Of a DNA stretch of 55,181 nucleotides, positions 1 to 8,282 are shown one piece after another. Source of the DNA: Turneriella parva (lineage in GTDB: Bacteria; Spirochaetota; Leptospiria; Turneriellales; Turneriellaceae); NCBI GenBank assembly GCA_020719945.1, contig DYPL01000003.1, positions 1 through 55,181 on the forward strand, read 5' to 3'. The translations under genes were made by a program, and so were the position numbers. The notes below the pieces were generated by a model. The model was not told where the DNA came from. It was given only the letters and a program-made list of their open reading frames with translations, and made no database searches. Each line of letters opens with the position of its first letter. Position 1 is the first letter of the stretch.

Positions 1-2
1 AG

Positions 3-53
3 AAAGAAACTAAATCGCAGTTTAATGAAGAACTAAAAGCCCAACAAAGGTGA
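3..53 (+). CDS. C-terminal tail of an upstream gene (partial)
   Basis: A frame open from the left edge reads KETKSQFNEELKAQQR and stops at TGA 51-53. It is charged and helix-prone, like the tail of a cytoplasmic or coiled-coil protein. Only 16 residues are visible, so the product cannot be named. The other two forward frames close within the first 40 bases, which makes this the best candidate, but it could be chance. The following 54-159 holds no clear gene. Confidence 0.3.
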   Translation, partial: KETKSQFNEELKAQQR

Positions 54-159
54 ATGGACAATAGAACAGCAGACACCTCTATCGACTAACTGTCTCCTGT
101 CGGCTGGAAATTTCCGCCGCACGCAGTGCATCGATAAAAAGTTGACTCTCGGCACGCAA

Positions 160-633
160 ATGGCATACTGGCGTATGGCAGAAAGCACGGTAACATGGAT
201 CTGGTTTGTATCAGGTCTGATACTTATAGGCATTGAATTTTTTATGCCGGGGCTCGTCATCATTTTTATTGGAATAGCCTCGCTCAGCATAGCGGCCATG
301 CGCTATTGGGGCTATGTATACGATTTTCAGACCACGTTTACCGTATGGTTTGTTTTTAGCATTCTGTACGTAATTCTGTTGCGCCATCTTGTATCCATTT
401 TTCTGCCATCTACCCAGAAAAAGGCAGAAACCGACGAAGAAGCTCTCGTGCGGGGCAAAACTGCCCTAGTCACGAAAAAAATCGATCATGAAACCATGGA
501 GGGCAGAATCCGTTATTCTGGCACGGAGTGGCCCGCGCGCGCTCTCGAAGAGCCCATAGAGCCAGGCTCAGAAATCAGCATATTAAAGAGGGAAGGAATT
601 GGTTTCCTCGTGCAGAAAAAATTGGACTCATAA
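160..633 (+). CDS. NfeD-like membrane protein (short form)
   Basis: Predicted 157-residue membrane protein of the short NfeD family. Two or three hydrophobic segments lie in the first 80 residues, including one around FFMPGLVIIFIG. A soluble C-terminal region follows with the family OB-fold features: LVRGKTALV, then GRIRYSGTEWPA, then a hydrophobic end. There is no N-terminal ClpP-like serine protease, so this is the short class. The longest frame opens at TTG 142; ATG 160 and ATG 175 are both plausible and none has a convincing ribosome site. It sits 15 bases before two SPFH genes, the classical partners of NfeD, which supports a shared role in membrane microdomain organisation or quality control. 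Function beyond the family is inference. Confidence 0.8.
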   Translation: MAYWRMAESTVTWIWFVSGLILIGIEFFMPGLVIIFIGIASLSIAAMRYWGYVYDFQTTFTVWFVFSILYVILLRHLVSIFLPSTQKKAETDEEALVRGKTALVTKKIDHETMEGRIRYSGTEWPARALEEPIEPGSEISILKREGIGFLVQKKLDS

Positions 634-648
634 AAAATTGGAGGAACT

Positions 649-1611
649 ATGAACGAGATAATTTCACTGTTAACGCTTCTCGTCCTGTTTACCCTCTTTG
701 TCGTGTGGAAAATGTTCGTCATTATTCCCATGCGCGAAGCGGGCATCAAAGAGAGGCTTGGAAAATTTGTAGGGGTGCTCAATCCGGGATTTCACTTTTT
801 GATCCCGTTTATCGACAGAGTGGCCTACCGCACGGAAAACCGCGAGCAGGTAATCGATATACCGCCGCAGCGCTGTATCACGCGCGATAACGTAGAGCTC
901 GATGTCGATGGTGTCGTGTTTCTAAAAGTGATCGATCCGCAAAAGGCCGTGTACGGAATTGGAAACTACCGGTCTGCTGCCATTAACCTTGCGCAAACGA
1001 CCATGCGTTCCGAAATCGGAAAACTCGATCTCGACGATACTTTTCGCGAGCGCGAGGCGATCAACAATAAAATTGTGCACGAAATAGACAAGGCCTCCGC
1101 AAGCTGGGGGATCAAGTTTATTCGTTACGAAATTCGCAATATTGAGCCGTCTGCGCAGATGCTGGAGACCATGGAAAAACAGATGGAAGCCGAGCGACAG
1201 AAACGAGCCAACATTACCATGGCCCAAGGTAATAAAGAGTATCGAACCAATGTTTCCGAAGGAGAAAGACAGGAAGCCATCAATTTATCTCTCGGAGAAA
1301 AGCAGAAGCGCATCAACGAGGCCGAAGGTAAGGCGGCAGAAATTTCTCTCATTGCAGATGCAACCGCACACGGAATTCGCCGCATTGCAGAAGCGATTCG
1401 TCGTCCCGGTGGCATCATGGCCATGAAGGTTCGCCTGATTGAGCACTTCATAGACGAATTTGGAAAAATTCTGGCAACTTCCACCATCACCATTGTTCCG
1501 GAAAACCTAGCCAATCTGCGCGGCTTTTTTGAAGGAATCAACAGCGTCTCTACCACAATGGGCAGGGGCGGAAAAATAGACCGGACGGGAGAACCAAATG
1601 AAGGAATTTAA
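649..1611 (+). CDS. SPFH/stomatin-family membrane protein, copy 1
   Basis: A 320-residue stomatin/prohibitin-type protein. It has one N-terminal membrane segment (about residues 3-26) and then the SPFH domain, starting near KERLGKFVGVLNPGFHF and including IDIPPQRCITRDNV and the helix region MEKQMEAERQKRA. A coiled-coil stretch ends in GEKQKRINEAEGKA. Such proteins oligomerise on the membrane and are thought to scaffold or regulate membrane proteases. A strong GGAGG lies just before ATG 649. The gene lies between nfeD and a second SPFH gene that it overlaps by 14 bases, so the three are probably co-transcribed and translationally coupled. The C-terminal 30 residues are Gly- and charge-rich and differ from copy 2. 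Confidence 0.9.
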   Translation: MNEIISLLTLLVLFTLFVVWKMFVIIPMREAGIKERLGKFVGVLNPGFHFLIPFIDRVAYRTENREQVIDIPPQRCITRDNVELDVDGVVFLKVIDPQKAVYGIGNYRSAAINLAQTTMRSEIGKLDLDDTFREREAINNKIVHEIDKASASWGIKFIRYEIRNIEPSAQMLETMEKQMEAERQKRANITMAQGNKEYRTNVSEGERQEAINLSLGEKQKRINEAEGKAAEISLIADATAHGIRRIAEAIRRPGGIMAMKVRLIEHFIDEFGKILATSTITIVPENLANLRGFFEGINSVSTTMGRGGKIDRTGEPNEGI

Positions 1612-2512
1612 TTTCGCTATATGGGCCATTCTTTTTGGCATTACCATTTTCCAGTTAATTCGCTCCATACGCATTGTACCAGCCCAAAAGGCGTTCATTG
1701 TGGAACGGCTTGGCAAATACCGGAACACTCTGGAACCCGGGTTACACATTCTGTTTCCCTACATCGACAGAGTCTCCAATATTCACGATCTGCGCGAGGA
1801 ATCCATTCACGTTCCGCCGCAGATGTGTTTCACTTCGGACAACGTGCGCGTAGAGGTAGACGGAGTCATCTATATCCAGATTATGAATCCGCAGCTTGCC
1901 AGCTATGGTGTAACGGATCATCGTTTTGCCTCCATTCAGTTAGCCCAGACGACGGTTCGCTCCGTGTTTGGAACTCTCGATTTAGACAGAACCTTTGAAG
2001 AGCGTGAGCTCATTAATTCCAAAATCATGGAAGTCCTCGAAGAGGTTGCCGATACGTGGGGAATCAAAGTTCACCGTTACGAGGTAAAAAATATTGTACC
2101 ACCCAGTTCTGTGCGCGTTGCCATGGAACGGCAAATGACCGCAGAGCGCGAACGCCGTGCGATTCTCGCCACAGCCCAGGGCGAAAAAGAAAAGCATATC
2201 CGCGAATCCGAAGGTATAATGAACGAAATGGTCAATGCTTCCGAGGGCGAAAAGCAGAAGCGCATTAACGAGGCCGAAGGTAAGGCTTCGGAAATCCGTT
2301 CTATTGCAGATGCAACGGCATCCGCCATTGAAAAAATCGCAGACGCCATTTCGGTAGAAGGTGGCAAAGAAGCCGTTTCCCTGCAGGTATCCGAGAAATA
2401 TCTTTCCCGCCTGAATGGACTGGCCCGCAAGGAAACCGAAGTCGTTCTTCCGGCAGATCTCATGGATGTAGATTCCATTCTGTCTTCCATTGGTCTCAAG
2501 AAAAAGACCTGA
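1598..2512 (+). CDS. SPFH/stomatin-family membrane protein, copy 2
   Basis: A 304-residue paralogue of the preceding gene with the same architecture: N-terminal membrane helix, SPFH domain (VERLGKYRNTLEPGLHILFP, IHVPPQMCFTSDNVRVEVDG), MERQMTAERERRA, and a coiled coil with GEKQKRINEAEGKA. A ribosome site (GGGAG) sits inside the end of copy 1, and ATG 1598 lies before its stop, so translation is likely coupled. Bases 2250-2286 match 1298-1334 of copy 1 at all but one of 37 positions, while flanking sequence is clearly diverged. The two proteins may form a hetero-oligomer like HflK/HflC or prohibitin pairs; that is inference. Confidence 0.9.
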   Translation: MKEFNFAIWAILFGITIFQLIRSIRIVPAQKAFIVERLGKYRNTLEPGLHILFPYIDRVSNIHDLREESIHVPPQMCFTSDNVRVEVDGVIYIQIMNPQLASYGVTDHRFASIQLAQTTVRSVFGTLDLDRTFEERELINSKIMEVLEEVADTWGIKVHRYEVKNIVPPSSVRVAMERQMTAERERRAILATAQGEKEKHIRESEGIMNEMVNASEGEKQKRINEAEGKASEIRSIADATASAIEKIADAISVEGGKEAVSLQVSEKYLSRLNGLARKETEVVLPADLMDVDSILSSIGLKKKT

Positions 2513-2513
2513 T

Positions 2514-3404
2514 ATGAAGGAGACAATCGAAAGAGCGGAGGTGCTTCTTGAAGCACTTCCGTATATTCGCAAATTTTCCGGAAAAACAATCGTCATCAAA
2601 TATGGTGGTGCCGCGATGGATAAGGCGGACCTGCGCGAGCAGTTTGCGCAGGATATTGTTCTCCTTCACTATGTCGGATTAAAACCTGTCATTGTGCATG
2701 GGGGCGGGCCCCAAATTAGTGCTCTGCTTGACCAGTTGGGCATTGAATCCGAATTTATCCAGGGCCATCGCGTGACAGACGATAAAGCAATGGACGTGGT
2801 AGAAATGGTACTCTCTGGTTCTGTCAACAAGTCCATTGTGGCACTCATCAATAAACAGGGTGGCCGCGCAGTTGGATTATCTGGTCGCGATGGTTGGCTT
2901 GCTAGAGCCGGCATTCACATGTTAGAGGTAAAGACGGCAAACGGGAGTGAATCTGTTCCCTTAGGGCGCGTTGGCCATGTCACCCCGGACAGCATGGATG
3001 TTTCCATTATCCACACACTGGAAGAAGCAGGCTATATTCCTGTAATTGCACCGGTAGCGGTAGATAAAAAAGATGTCAAGGCACTCAATGTCAATGCGGA
3101 CACTTTTGCCGGGGCACTGGCATCCCGCCTCCAGGCAGAAAAACTGATTCTGTTGACAGATACTCCGGGCGTCATGTCTGAGGGGAAAACGCTGACGGGA
3201 CTAAAACCTGTCGATGTACACAAGCTTCTCGATACGGGAATTATTACCGGCGGGATGATTCCCAAGGTTCAGTGCTGCCTGGATGCCATTGATTCGGGCG
3301 TAAAAAGAACGCACATTATTGATGGAAGAGTGCCGCATGCTCTTTTGCTGGAAATATTAACCGACAAGGGAGTTGGCACGCTGATTTCTTCGGGAGAAGC
3401 GTAA
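2514..3404 (+). CDS. argB: Acetylglutamate kinase
   Basis: N-acetyl-L-glutamate 5-kinase, the second step of arginine biosynthesis, cytoplasmic. The 296-residue length is normal for ArgB. Amino-acid-kinase motifs are clear: TIVIKYGGAAM near the N-terminus, the glycine-rich IVHGGGPQIS near residue 60, and the end motif GTLISSGEA. I chose ATG 2514, one base after the stop of SPFH copy 2, over the upstream in-frame ATG 2490, because MKETIERAEVLLEALPYI fits the family N-terminus. No other arginine gene is nearby, so ArgB looks like a passenger in the SPFH transcript. It converges on the U32 gene with a 5-base gap and no room for a separate terminator. Confidence 0.96.
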   Translation: MKETIERAEVLLEALPYIRKFSGKTIVIKYGGAAMDKADLREQFAQDIVLLHYVGLKPVIVHGGGPQISALLDQLGIESEFIQGHRVTDDKAMDVVEMVLSGSVNKSIVALINKQGGRAVGLSGRDGWLARAGIHMLEVKTANGSESVPLGRVGHVTPDSMDVSIIHTLEEAGYIPVIAPVAVDKKDVKALNVNADTFAGALASRLQAEKLILLTDTPGVMSEGKTLTGLKPVDVHKLLDTGIITGGMIPKVQCCLDAIDSGVKRTHIIDGRVPHALLLEILTDKGVGTLISSGEA

Positions 3405-3409
3405 AAGGT

Positions 3410-5821
3410 TCAGCTTTTCTTTCCACGCGTTCGTTGGAATGTTCCGCCGGACAATCCATATTTCTCTGTCAGGCCTAACGATTCCATTCCTTCTTCCCGA
3501 GACAGAACTCCTTGGATAACCTGGCAATATAGGTTGATTTTTTCCCAAAAAGCTTCCGGGGTTTCATCGAGGGCTTCTATTCTATAGGTTAGGTTTGCAT
3601 GGGGAAGGGATTCCCACAGAAATAGAGCCGATTGGGCTTTTCCCGTATAAACCGTATTGCGGCAATGGCGGTCTGTTTTAACGTAATGCCTCATGCCCGT
3701 TCTGTCCTTGAGATGAATGGAATTTTCGCGGCAGGCCTCTCCGCAATCCGGAAATGTTTCAGCTTTGGTTAGATGAGCAGCGTACAGACAATACTCCATG
3801 TGAAACGCCGGCATATACTGGTGGATAACAATTTCGGCAGGATGCGGAGTTGCCCGTAGCAGCGAAAGCAGTTGATTCTCGTCGAGATCGTACGATGGAG
3901 TAAAACGCTGGATTCCTTTTTGGAAAAAAAAGTCAACCGTCTTATGGTTGGCCATGTTCAGAGAAAAATCTCCCGTGAGAGGGGTATCGGTTCTGTGGCG
4001 TAATATTTCCAGAGCAGCGAGGTTGCGAACGAGAATGGAATCGGGTGCCAGTTTGAGTATTTGCTCTATTTCGTTCTCTTCGCCGGGTTTCAGTATGCGG
4101 CTCGTGGCAATGCCGGCAGAAATTCCCCTGTCTTTTAGCTTTGACAGAGCGGGCAAAAGATCGCGCCCGTATTCAAAATCCAGATAGACAATTCCCAAAA
4201 ATACATCCTCAAAATCAGCATCCACGACGGCAGATAACTGGTCAGGATTGCGCAGGAGTAGATTCAGTTTACGAAGAGAAGTCCCCGGCTCTGTCTGCGT
4301 GGGCGCAGAGACAGACAGTTCTGGCTCTCCCATTCGGAAAGAGCGTGTTTTCGTAACCGCCGCATCTATTTTTTGAAACAAATTCTGTCGGAGTTCTTTT
4401 AGAGAATTTGCTCTTATAAAGACGGGTTCCGGGAAACTAGTAAAAAAAGAATGTAGAATATACGCTCTACCTAACTTTCCAAATTCTTCCCGCAGCTTTT
4501 CTTCCGAAAGGCTGTGCTTTTCCGGCACTTCTAATGGTACGGTGGATATTGCATGCACGCTGTGAGGATCCACGGTTGCAACAGCCAGCAGCGGCTCACC
4601 CGGTTTTCCGCTCAGTTCTATCGACACCGGAATTCGATGAAGATCCGGTGAAGAATACGATGCGCGCAATCTCTTGTCGGTTTCCGGATCGGATGTTATA
4701 TAGACTCTGTCGCCGGCATTTCCAATCAGGGCTGCGGCCACTTCGTGTATTCTCACGAGTAGATATTCCCGGAAATCTCTGGTATAGACAATGGTTCCAC
4801 CGGTTATGGTATCGCCGGAACGCACAGAGATGCCCATTCCAGGTTTCACAGGGGCCCCGCTATTCTGCAGCTCCATTTCCAACCCTTGTATTTTTGTGAG
4901 CAGTGTACCGGCAAAAGCGCCAAGATGGTTTTGAAAGCGCGAGTTCACCAGAGACTGGTTTGCCGGGCCGTGTATCCAGCCGGGAGAAAGGTCTCTGGCA
5001 AATGTCATTCGAATGGCATATTCATCGTACGTATTGCTGCCCAGGAGAATTTTGGCTGTTTCAGAAACGGCAGCCGCTACATACTCTGGTGGTTTGTAGC
5101 GCCCCTCAATTTTTACGACATCGACTCCAGAGCGTTCGTAGTCGTGGATCATGGGAATATTCCCGAGATCCCGGGGAGATAACAGGTATGGACCAGGCGT
5201 TGATTTGGACTGGCCATTGACAAATAGCTCATAGGCTAAACGGCAGGATTGTGCGCAAACACCACGGTTGGCAGATCTGCCGCCAAAAGATTCGGACGTA
5301 AGGCATTGGCCAGAATACGATATGCAGAGAGCTCCGTGAATAAACGACTCGATTTGCAGATGCGTGCTTTCGCGCATTTGAGAAATTTCGTCGAGAGAAA
5401 ATTCCCGTGGCAAAACGATGAGTTCCGGAGAGAGATCCATAAGCAGTGCAACAGCTTCCGGGTGCGTTACCGTCATTTGAGTGGAGGCATGCCAGGGAAA
5501 TTCCGGGGAGATTTCGCGCAACAGGGATGCAAGGCCAATGTCCTGGAAAATGACAGCATCTGCGCCGCTCTGCAGAATGTTCTTGAGAACCTGAACGGCT
5601 GTTTCGAGTTCTTCTTCAAAAATGAGAATGTTAAAAGCAATATAAACCTGCACGCGAAATCGATGTGCGATATTAATGATTTCTTTTAACTCTTCTTCCG
5701 AAAAGTCGGGCGTTTTTCCCCTCGCGTTAAATCCGGGGGCGCCTACGTATACCGCATGCGCTCCGTTATGGATGGCGGCTTCGAGCATTTCTTTCCCGGC
5801 AACGGGAGCCAGAATTTTCAT
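3410..5821 (-). CDS. U32-family peptidase / RlhA-like protein
   Basis: An 803-residue U32-family protein. The N-terminal 300 residues form the TIM-barrel core, with MKILAPVAGKEMLEAAIHNG at the start and the signature ESFIHGALCISYSGQCL, then SANRGVCAQSCR carrying clustered cysteines. The C-terminal half is a long extension as in the RlhA/YdcP group; a second Cys cluster (CLYAAHLTKAETFPDCGEAC) lies near residue 690. Known U32 proteins mostly act in RNA hydroxylation (RlhA on 23S rRNA, TrhP on tRNA) with Fe-S clusters, so RNA modification is likelier than proteolysis. It is longer than E. coli RlhA, which is under 700 residues. Its ATG overlaps the TGA of the upstream lipase gene (ATGA), implying coupled translation. 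Confidence 0.88.
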   Translation of the reverse strand: MKILAPVAGKEMLEAAIHNGAHAVYVGAPGFNARGKTPDFSEEELKEIINIAHRFRVQVYIAFNILIFEEELETAVQVLKNILQSGADAVIFQDIGLASLLREISPEFPWHASTQMTVTHPEAVALLMDLSPELIVLPREFSLDEISQMRESTHLQIESFIHGALCISYSGQCLTSESFGGRSANRGVCAQSCRLAYELFVNGQSKSTPGPYLLSPRDLGNIPMIHDYERSGVDVVKIEGRYKPPEYVAAAVSETAKILLGSNTYDEYAIRMTFARDLSPGWIHGPANQSLVNSRFQNHLGAFAGTLLTKIQGLEMELQNSGAPVKPGMGISVRSGDTITGGTIVYTRDFREYLLVRIHEVAAALIGNAGDRVYITSDPETDKRLRASYSSPDLHRIPVSIELSGKPGEPLLAVATVDPHSVHAISTVPLEVPEKHSLSEEKLREEFGKLGRAYILHSFFTSFPEPVFIRANSLKELRQNLFQKIDAAVTKTRSFRMGEPELSVSAPTQTEPGTSLRKLNLLLRNPDQLSAVVDADFEDVFLGIVYLDFEYGRDLLPALSKLKDRGISAGIATSRILKPGEENEIEQILKLAPDSILVRNLAALEILRHRTDTPLTGDFSLNMANHKTVDFFFQKGIQRFTPSYDLDENQLLSLLRATPHPAEIVIHQYMPAFHMEYCLYAAHLTKAETFPDCGEACRENSIHLKDRTGMRHYVKTDRHCRNTVYTGKAQSALFLWESLPHANLTYRIEALDETPEAFWEKINLYCQVIQGVLSREEGMESLGLTEKYGLSGGTFQRTRGKKS

Positions 5822-6831
5822 TTACTTTTTGTCTTAGTTGATTTTCCGGTCGCCTTTTTTGTATCCGTTTGTTTTTTAGCCGTCGCGCCCGTTTTAGCCG
5901 GAGCTGCCTTTTTAGTTTTGGCTGCTGCTTTTGTTTTTGTGACGGCCTGTTTTTTGGGAGCTTTAGCGGAAATGGCTGTAAGGCCAGATAGCCATGTAAG
6001 GAGTTCTTCCATTACAACTTCTCTTTCGCGGGGTGTTTCGTTGATTGTCTCGTGTCGCAGTCCGGGAAAAAGTTTGATGGTTTTTTGGACAGAAGAAACG
6101 TTGTCGTAATAGGCGCGCGAACCTTCCGGCATTACAATTTTATCGTCGAGTCCATGAAACAGGTACACGGGCACGTTGAGCTCTGCTGCCTTTTGGAGAG
6201 ACTCAGGCCCTTTTAGAAAAAGATCCTTTCCGAGTCGAAAGCTGATATACCCATGCACGAGTGGATCTTTCCGGGAGATTTCCATCATTTCTTGATCGTG
6301 CGTCAGCATGCTTCCCGTGATGCCGGTTTTGATCCTCACGTAAGGAAACCAGGCAGCGAGCCGCTCTCCAATGGCTTTTTTTATTTTTGTCTTTATATCC
6401 ATTTGTACCATAAAGGCTGGCGAACTTAATACAAGAGCCTTGAGCTGGTTCTGGATCTGGTATGCAGCGAGACTCGCAATGATTCCACCCATGGAATGGC
6501 CGTACAAAATAACTTTTTCGGTTTTTTCACGGGTGAGGACAAATGCGGTAAAATCAATCAGATCTTCCACGTAGCGGTTAAATGAATCAATGTCTCCCCG
6601 TATTCCAGGTGAGTTTCCAAAGCCCCTGGCATCGCACATATAGACGTGGTAACCATGTGGGGCAAGTTTTTCTGCAAGGTGGCTGTACCGTCCTGAATGT
6701 TCACCAATGCCGTGCTGCAATACAATGGTCACTGGATTTTTTGCATTGCTTTTGTAGTATTGATAATAAAGCTGAGTATTGTCTCTTGTCGCAAAGGTAG
6801 ATTCTTCGTGCGTAAAGTCCGGTTTTTTCAT
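5818..6831 (-). CDS. Alpha/beta hydrolase, monoglyceride-lipase-like, with H1-like tail
   Basis: A 337-residue alpha/beta hydrolase of the monoacylglycerol lipase/lysophospholipase type. The oxyanion segment QHGIGEHSGRY is diagnostic. The nucleophile elbow is GHSMGG, the acid is in HGLDDKIV, and the His is in GLRHETINE. Expected activity is hydrolysis of monoglycerides or lysolipids. No signal peptide is seen. The last 45-50 residues are almost entirely Lys, Ala and Thr (KTKAAAKTKKAAPAKTGATA), like histone H1 or other nucleic-acid-binding tails, and are foreign to the lipase fold. The longest frame starts at TTG 6900; I chose ATG 6831 (MKKPDFTHEES), which matches the family length, although its ribosome site is poor. 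It is translationally coupled to the U32 gene. Confidence 0.88.
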   Translation of the reverse strand: MKKPDFTHEESTFATRDNTQLYYQYYKSNAKNPVTIVLQHGIGEHSGRYSHLAEKLAPHGYHVYMCDARGFGNSPGIRGDIDSFNRYVEDLIDFTAFVLTREKTEKVILYGHSMGGIIASLAAYQIQNQLKALVLSSPAFMVQMDIKTKIKKAIGERLAAWFPYVRIKTGITGSMLTHDQEMMEISRKDPLVHGYISFRLGKDLFLKGPESLQKAAELNVPVYLFHGLDDKIVMPEGSRAYYDNVSSVQKTIKLFPGLRHETINETPREREVVMEELLTWLSGLTAISAKAPKKQAVTKTKAAAKTKKAAPAKTGATAKKQTDTKKATGKSTKTKSK

Positions 6832-6913
6832 ACGGAATAGAACAGGATACGTTGTGACCGGACAAGCAATAATTGTGTTGACTTCTCTGCCTGTATCCAA
6901 TGATTAATAGACA

Positions 6914-7870
6914 ATGATTCTCGTTTGCGATGCGGATCCTATTTACAGGGAAATATCGACGACTATCCTTTCCAGAGGAAATTACGAAGTTACCCAGTCG
7001 AACAGCCTTGTCCATGCGATAGAACTCATCAGCAATGAAAAGTTTGAGGCGGCTCTAGTTGATTTTAACGTTTTGCCACGGCGCCAGGATCATCTCGACG
7101 TTGGTAAAATCCGCACCTTTATGGCGACAACCAGCATCCCCGTATTATTTACCACAGAAGAAAATATAGATCAATATCTTGAACTCATTCTTCACCACGG
7201 AATGAACATGGTTTTGAGCAAGCCAATGAAAGTACGCGAGCTCTTGACGGCCCTCCAGAAAAGTATTCAAAAAACCGAAGATAATTGTTTTGGCCTGGAA
7301 AACTATCTCCCTGAAATGACAGAAATCCGTAGAATAGAGATCCGGCGATCCACACAAATCCGCACGGCTATTGGAAAAATTCTCAAACAGGTGGAAGAAT
7401 GGGGCTTTCCTCTGACCCAGAAATTTGAAATGGATCTCGTGTGGCAGGAACTATTGATCAATGCACTGTATCATTCGCATGGATACAGCGAGCAGAAAAT
7501 GCAGAGAATGCCCATAGAACTCCCCGAACCCTATCACATTACCGTGCGATATGGATATGGCGGAGACCAGTTTGCCATTTCTATTCGGGACTACGCAGGT
7601 ACTTTAACGCCTGCCAAAATTGTGGACTCCCTGTATCTATCGGTTCAACAGCAGACGCTCTTAGAGCGCAGCATGAAAACTGGCGAAGATATAAGCAATC
7701 TTATCAAAGAACACGGGCGAGGCCTCGATCTTGTCAGGCGCATGGTGGGCGAGTATTATTTTGTTATGCAACCAGGAAAATCAACCGAAGTAATTACCGT
7801 CTATGAGCGGCATTATGAAAAAGATGATCCTTTTACTAGTCTTAAAATTCTGGAGTTGCCAGGGGGCTGA
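6914..7870 (+). CDS. Response regulator fused to HATPase (anti-sigma-type) domain
   Basis: A 318-residue fusion. Residues 1-120 form a receiver domain: acidic pair D6/D8, phospho-acceptor D50 in ALVDF, switch T80/T81, and K103 in LSKPM. Residues about 145-300 form a GHKL ATPase of the RsbW/serine-kinase kind: N box ELLINALYHS with N183, G1 box DYAGTLTP, G2 box HGRGLDLVRRM. There is no dimerisation/His-phosphotransfer segment, so it is not a histidine kinase. It is probably a phosphorylation-controlled anti-sigma-factor or anti-anti-sigma kinase. The partner STAS protein and sensor kinase are not in this window. It is the first gene of a (+) group, divergent from the lipase, with 82 bases between them for both promoters. 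Confidence 0.85.
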   Translation: MILVCDADPIYREISTTILSRGNYEVTQSNSLVHAIELISNEKFEAALVDFNVLPRRQDHLDVGKIRTFMATTSIPVLFTTEENIDQYLELILHHGMNMVLSKPMKVRELLTALQKSIQKTEDNCFGLENYLPEMTEIRRIEIRRSTQIRTAIGKILKQVEEWGFPLTQKFEMDLVWQELLINALYHSHGYSEQKMQRMPIELPEPYHITVRYGYGGDQFAISIRDYAGTLTPAKIVDSLYLSVQQQTLLERSMKTGEDISNLIKEHGRGLDLVRRMVGEYYFVMQPGKSTEVITVYERHYEKDDPFTSLKILELPGG

Positions 7871-8240
7871 ACAGGTCGTCCTTCATGAAAAAACAAGTAT
7901 ACCTCCTGTAGAAAAAACCGTTGTAGAAGAATCGGTTGCAGTAGAACCCGTCAATTATACAGTCTCCATTACGGGGGAGGCCAACCACAGTACTATAGGA
8001 TCCTCCTATGCACAGTTAAACAGGGGGCGCAGTTATCCCGTCAAGATTTCCAGAAAGGGAGAGTCAGATTTTCATTTTAACATTGTCCGCAGCGGAGCTG
8101 CTTATATTGTAGAAATGGAGCGGGATGGCTTTGTCCTTTCCCGTGCAAAAGCCATCAGTTCGTTTGAAATCCCTCTGGTTTGTGCGGCCCTTGCCAGGGA
8201 ATATATTCCGGATTCCTACAAAAACAATTCTTCCCGATAA
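7815..8240 (+). CDS. Putative small lipoprotein
   Basis: A predicted 141-residue exported protein of unknown function. MKKMILLLVLKFWSCQGA is a short signal with a possible lipobox (FWSC, Cys at residue 15), acceptable under loose spirochaetal rules. The mature part begins with a Glu/Val-rich linker (VEKTVVEESVAVEPV), followed by a short beta-rich domain containing ITGEANHSTIGSSYAQL. I recognise no family. The start lies inside the 3' end of the regulator gene, overlapping by 56 bases; ATG 7803 is an alternative start 12 bases upstream. It is likely in one transcript with its neighbours. Confidence 0.6.
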   Translation: MKKMILLLVLKFWSCQGAEQVVLHEKTSIPPVEKTVVEESVAVEPVNYTVSITGEANHSTIGSSYAQLNRGRSYPVKISRKGESDFHFNIVRSGAAYIVEMERDGFVLSRAKAISSFEIPLVCAALAREYIPDSYKNNSSR

Positions 8241-8282
8241 AGAAATTCTTCTACACCTGAGCGGGCGTTTCACTTTGTCCGC

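Noticed and set aside
1982-2599. 205-residue open frame antisense to SPFH copy 2 and the argB start
   Set aside because: The sense proteins are clear, and the antisense translation is Phe/Cys-rich without domain features.
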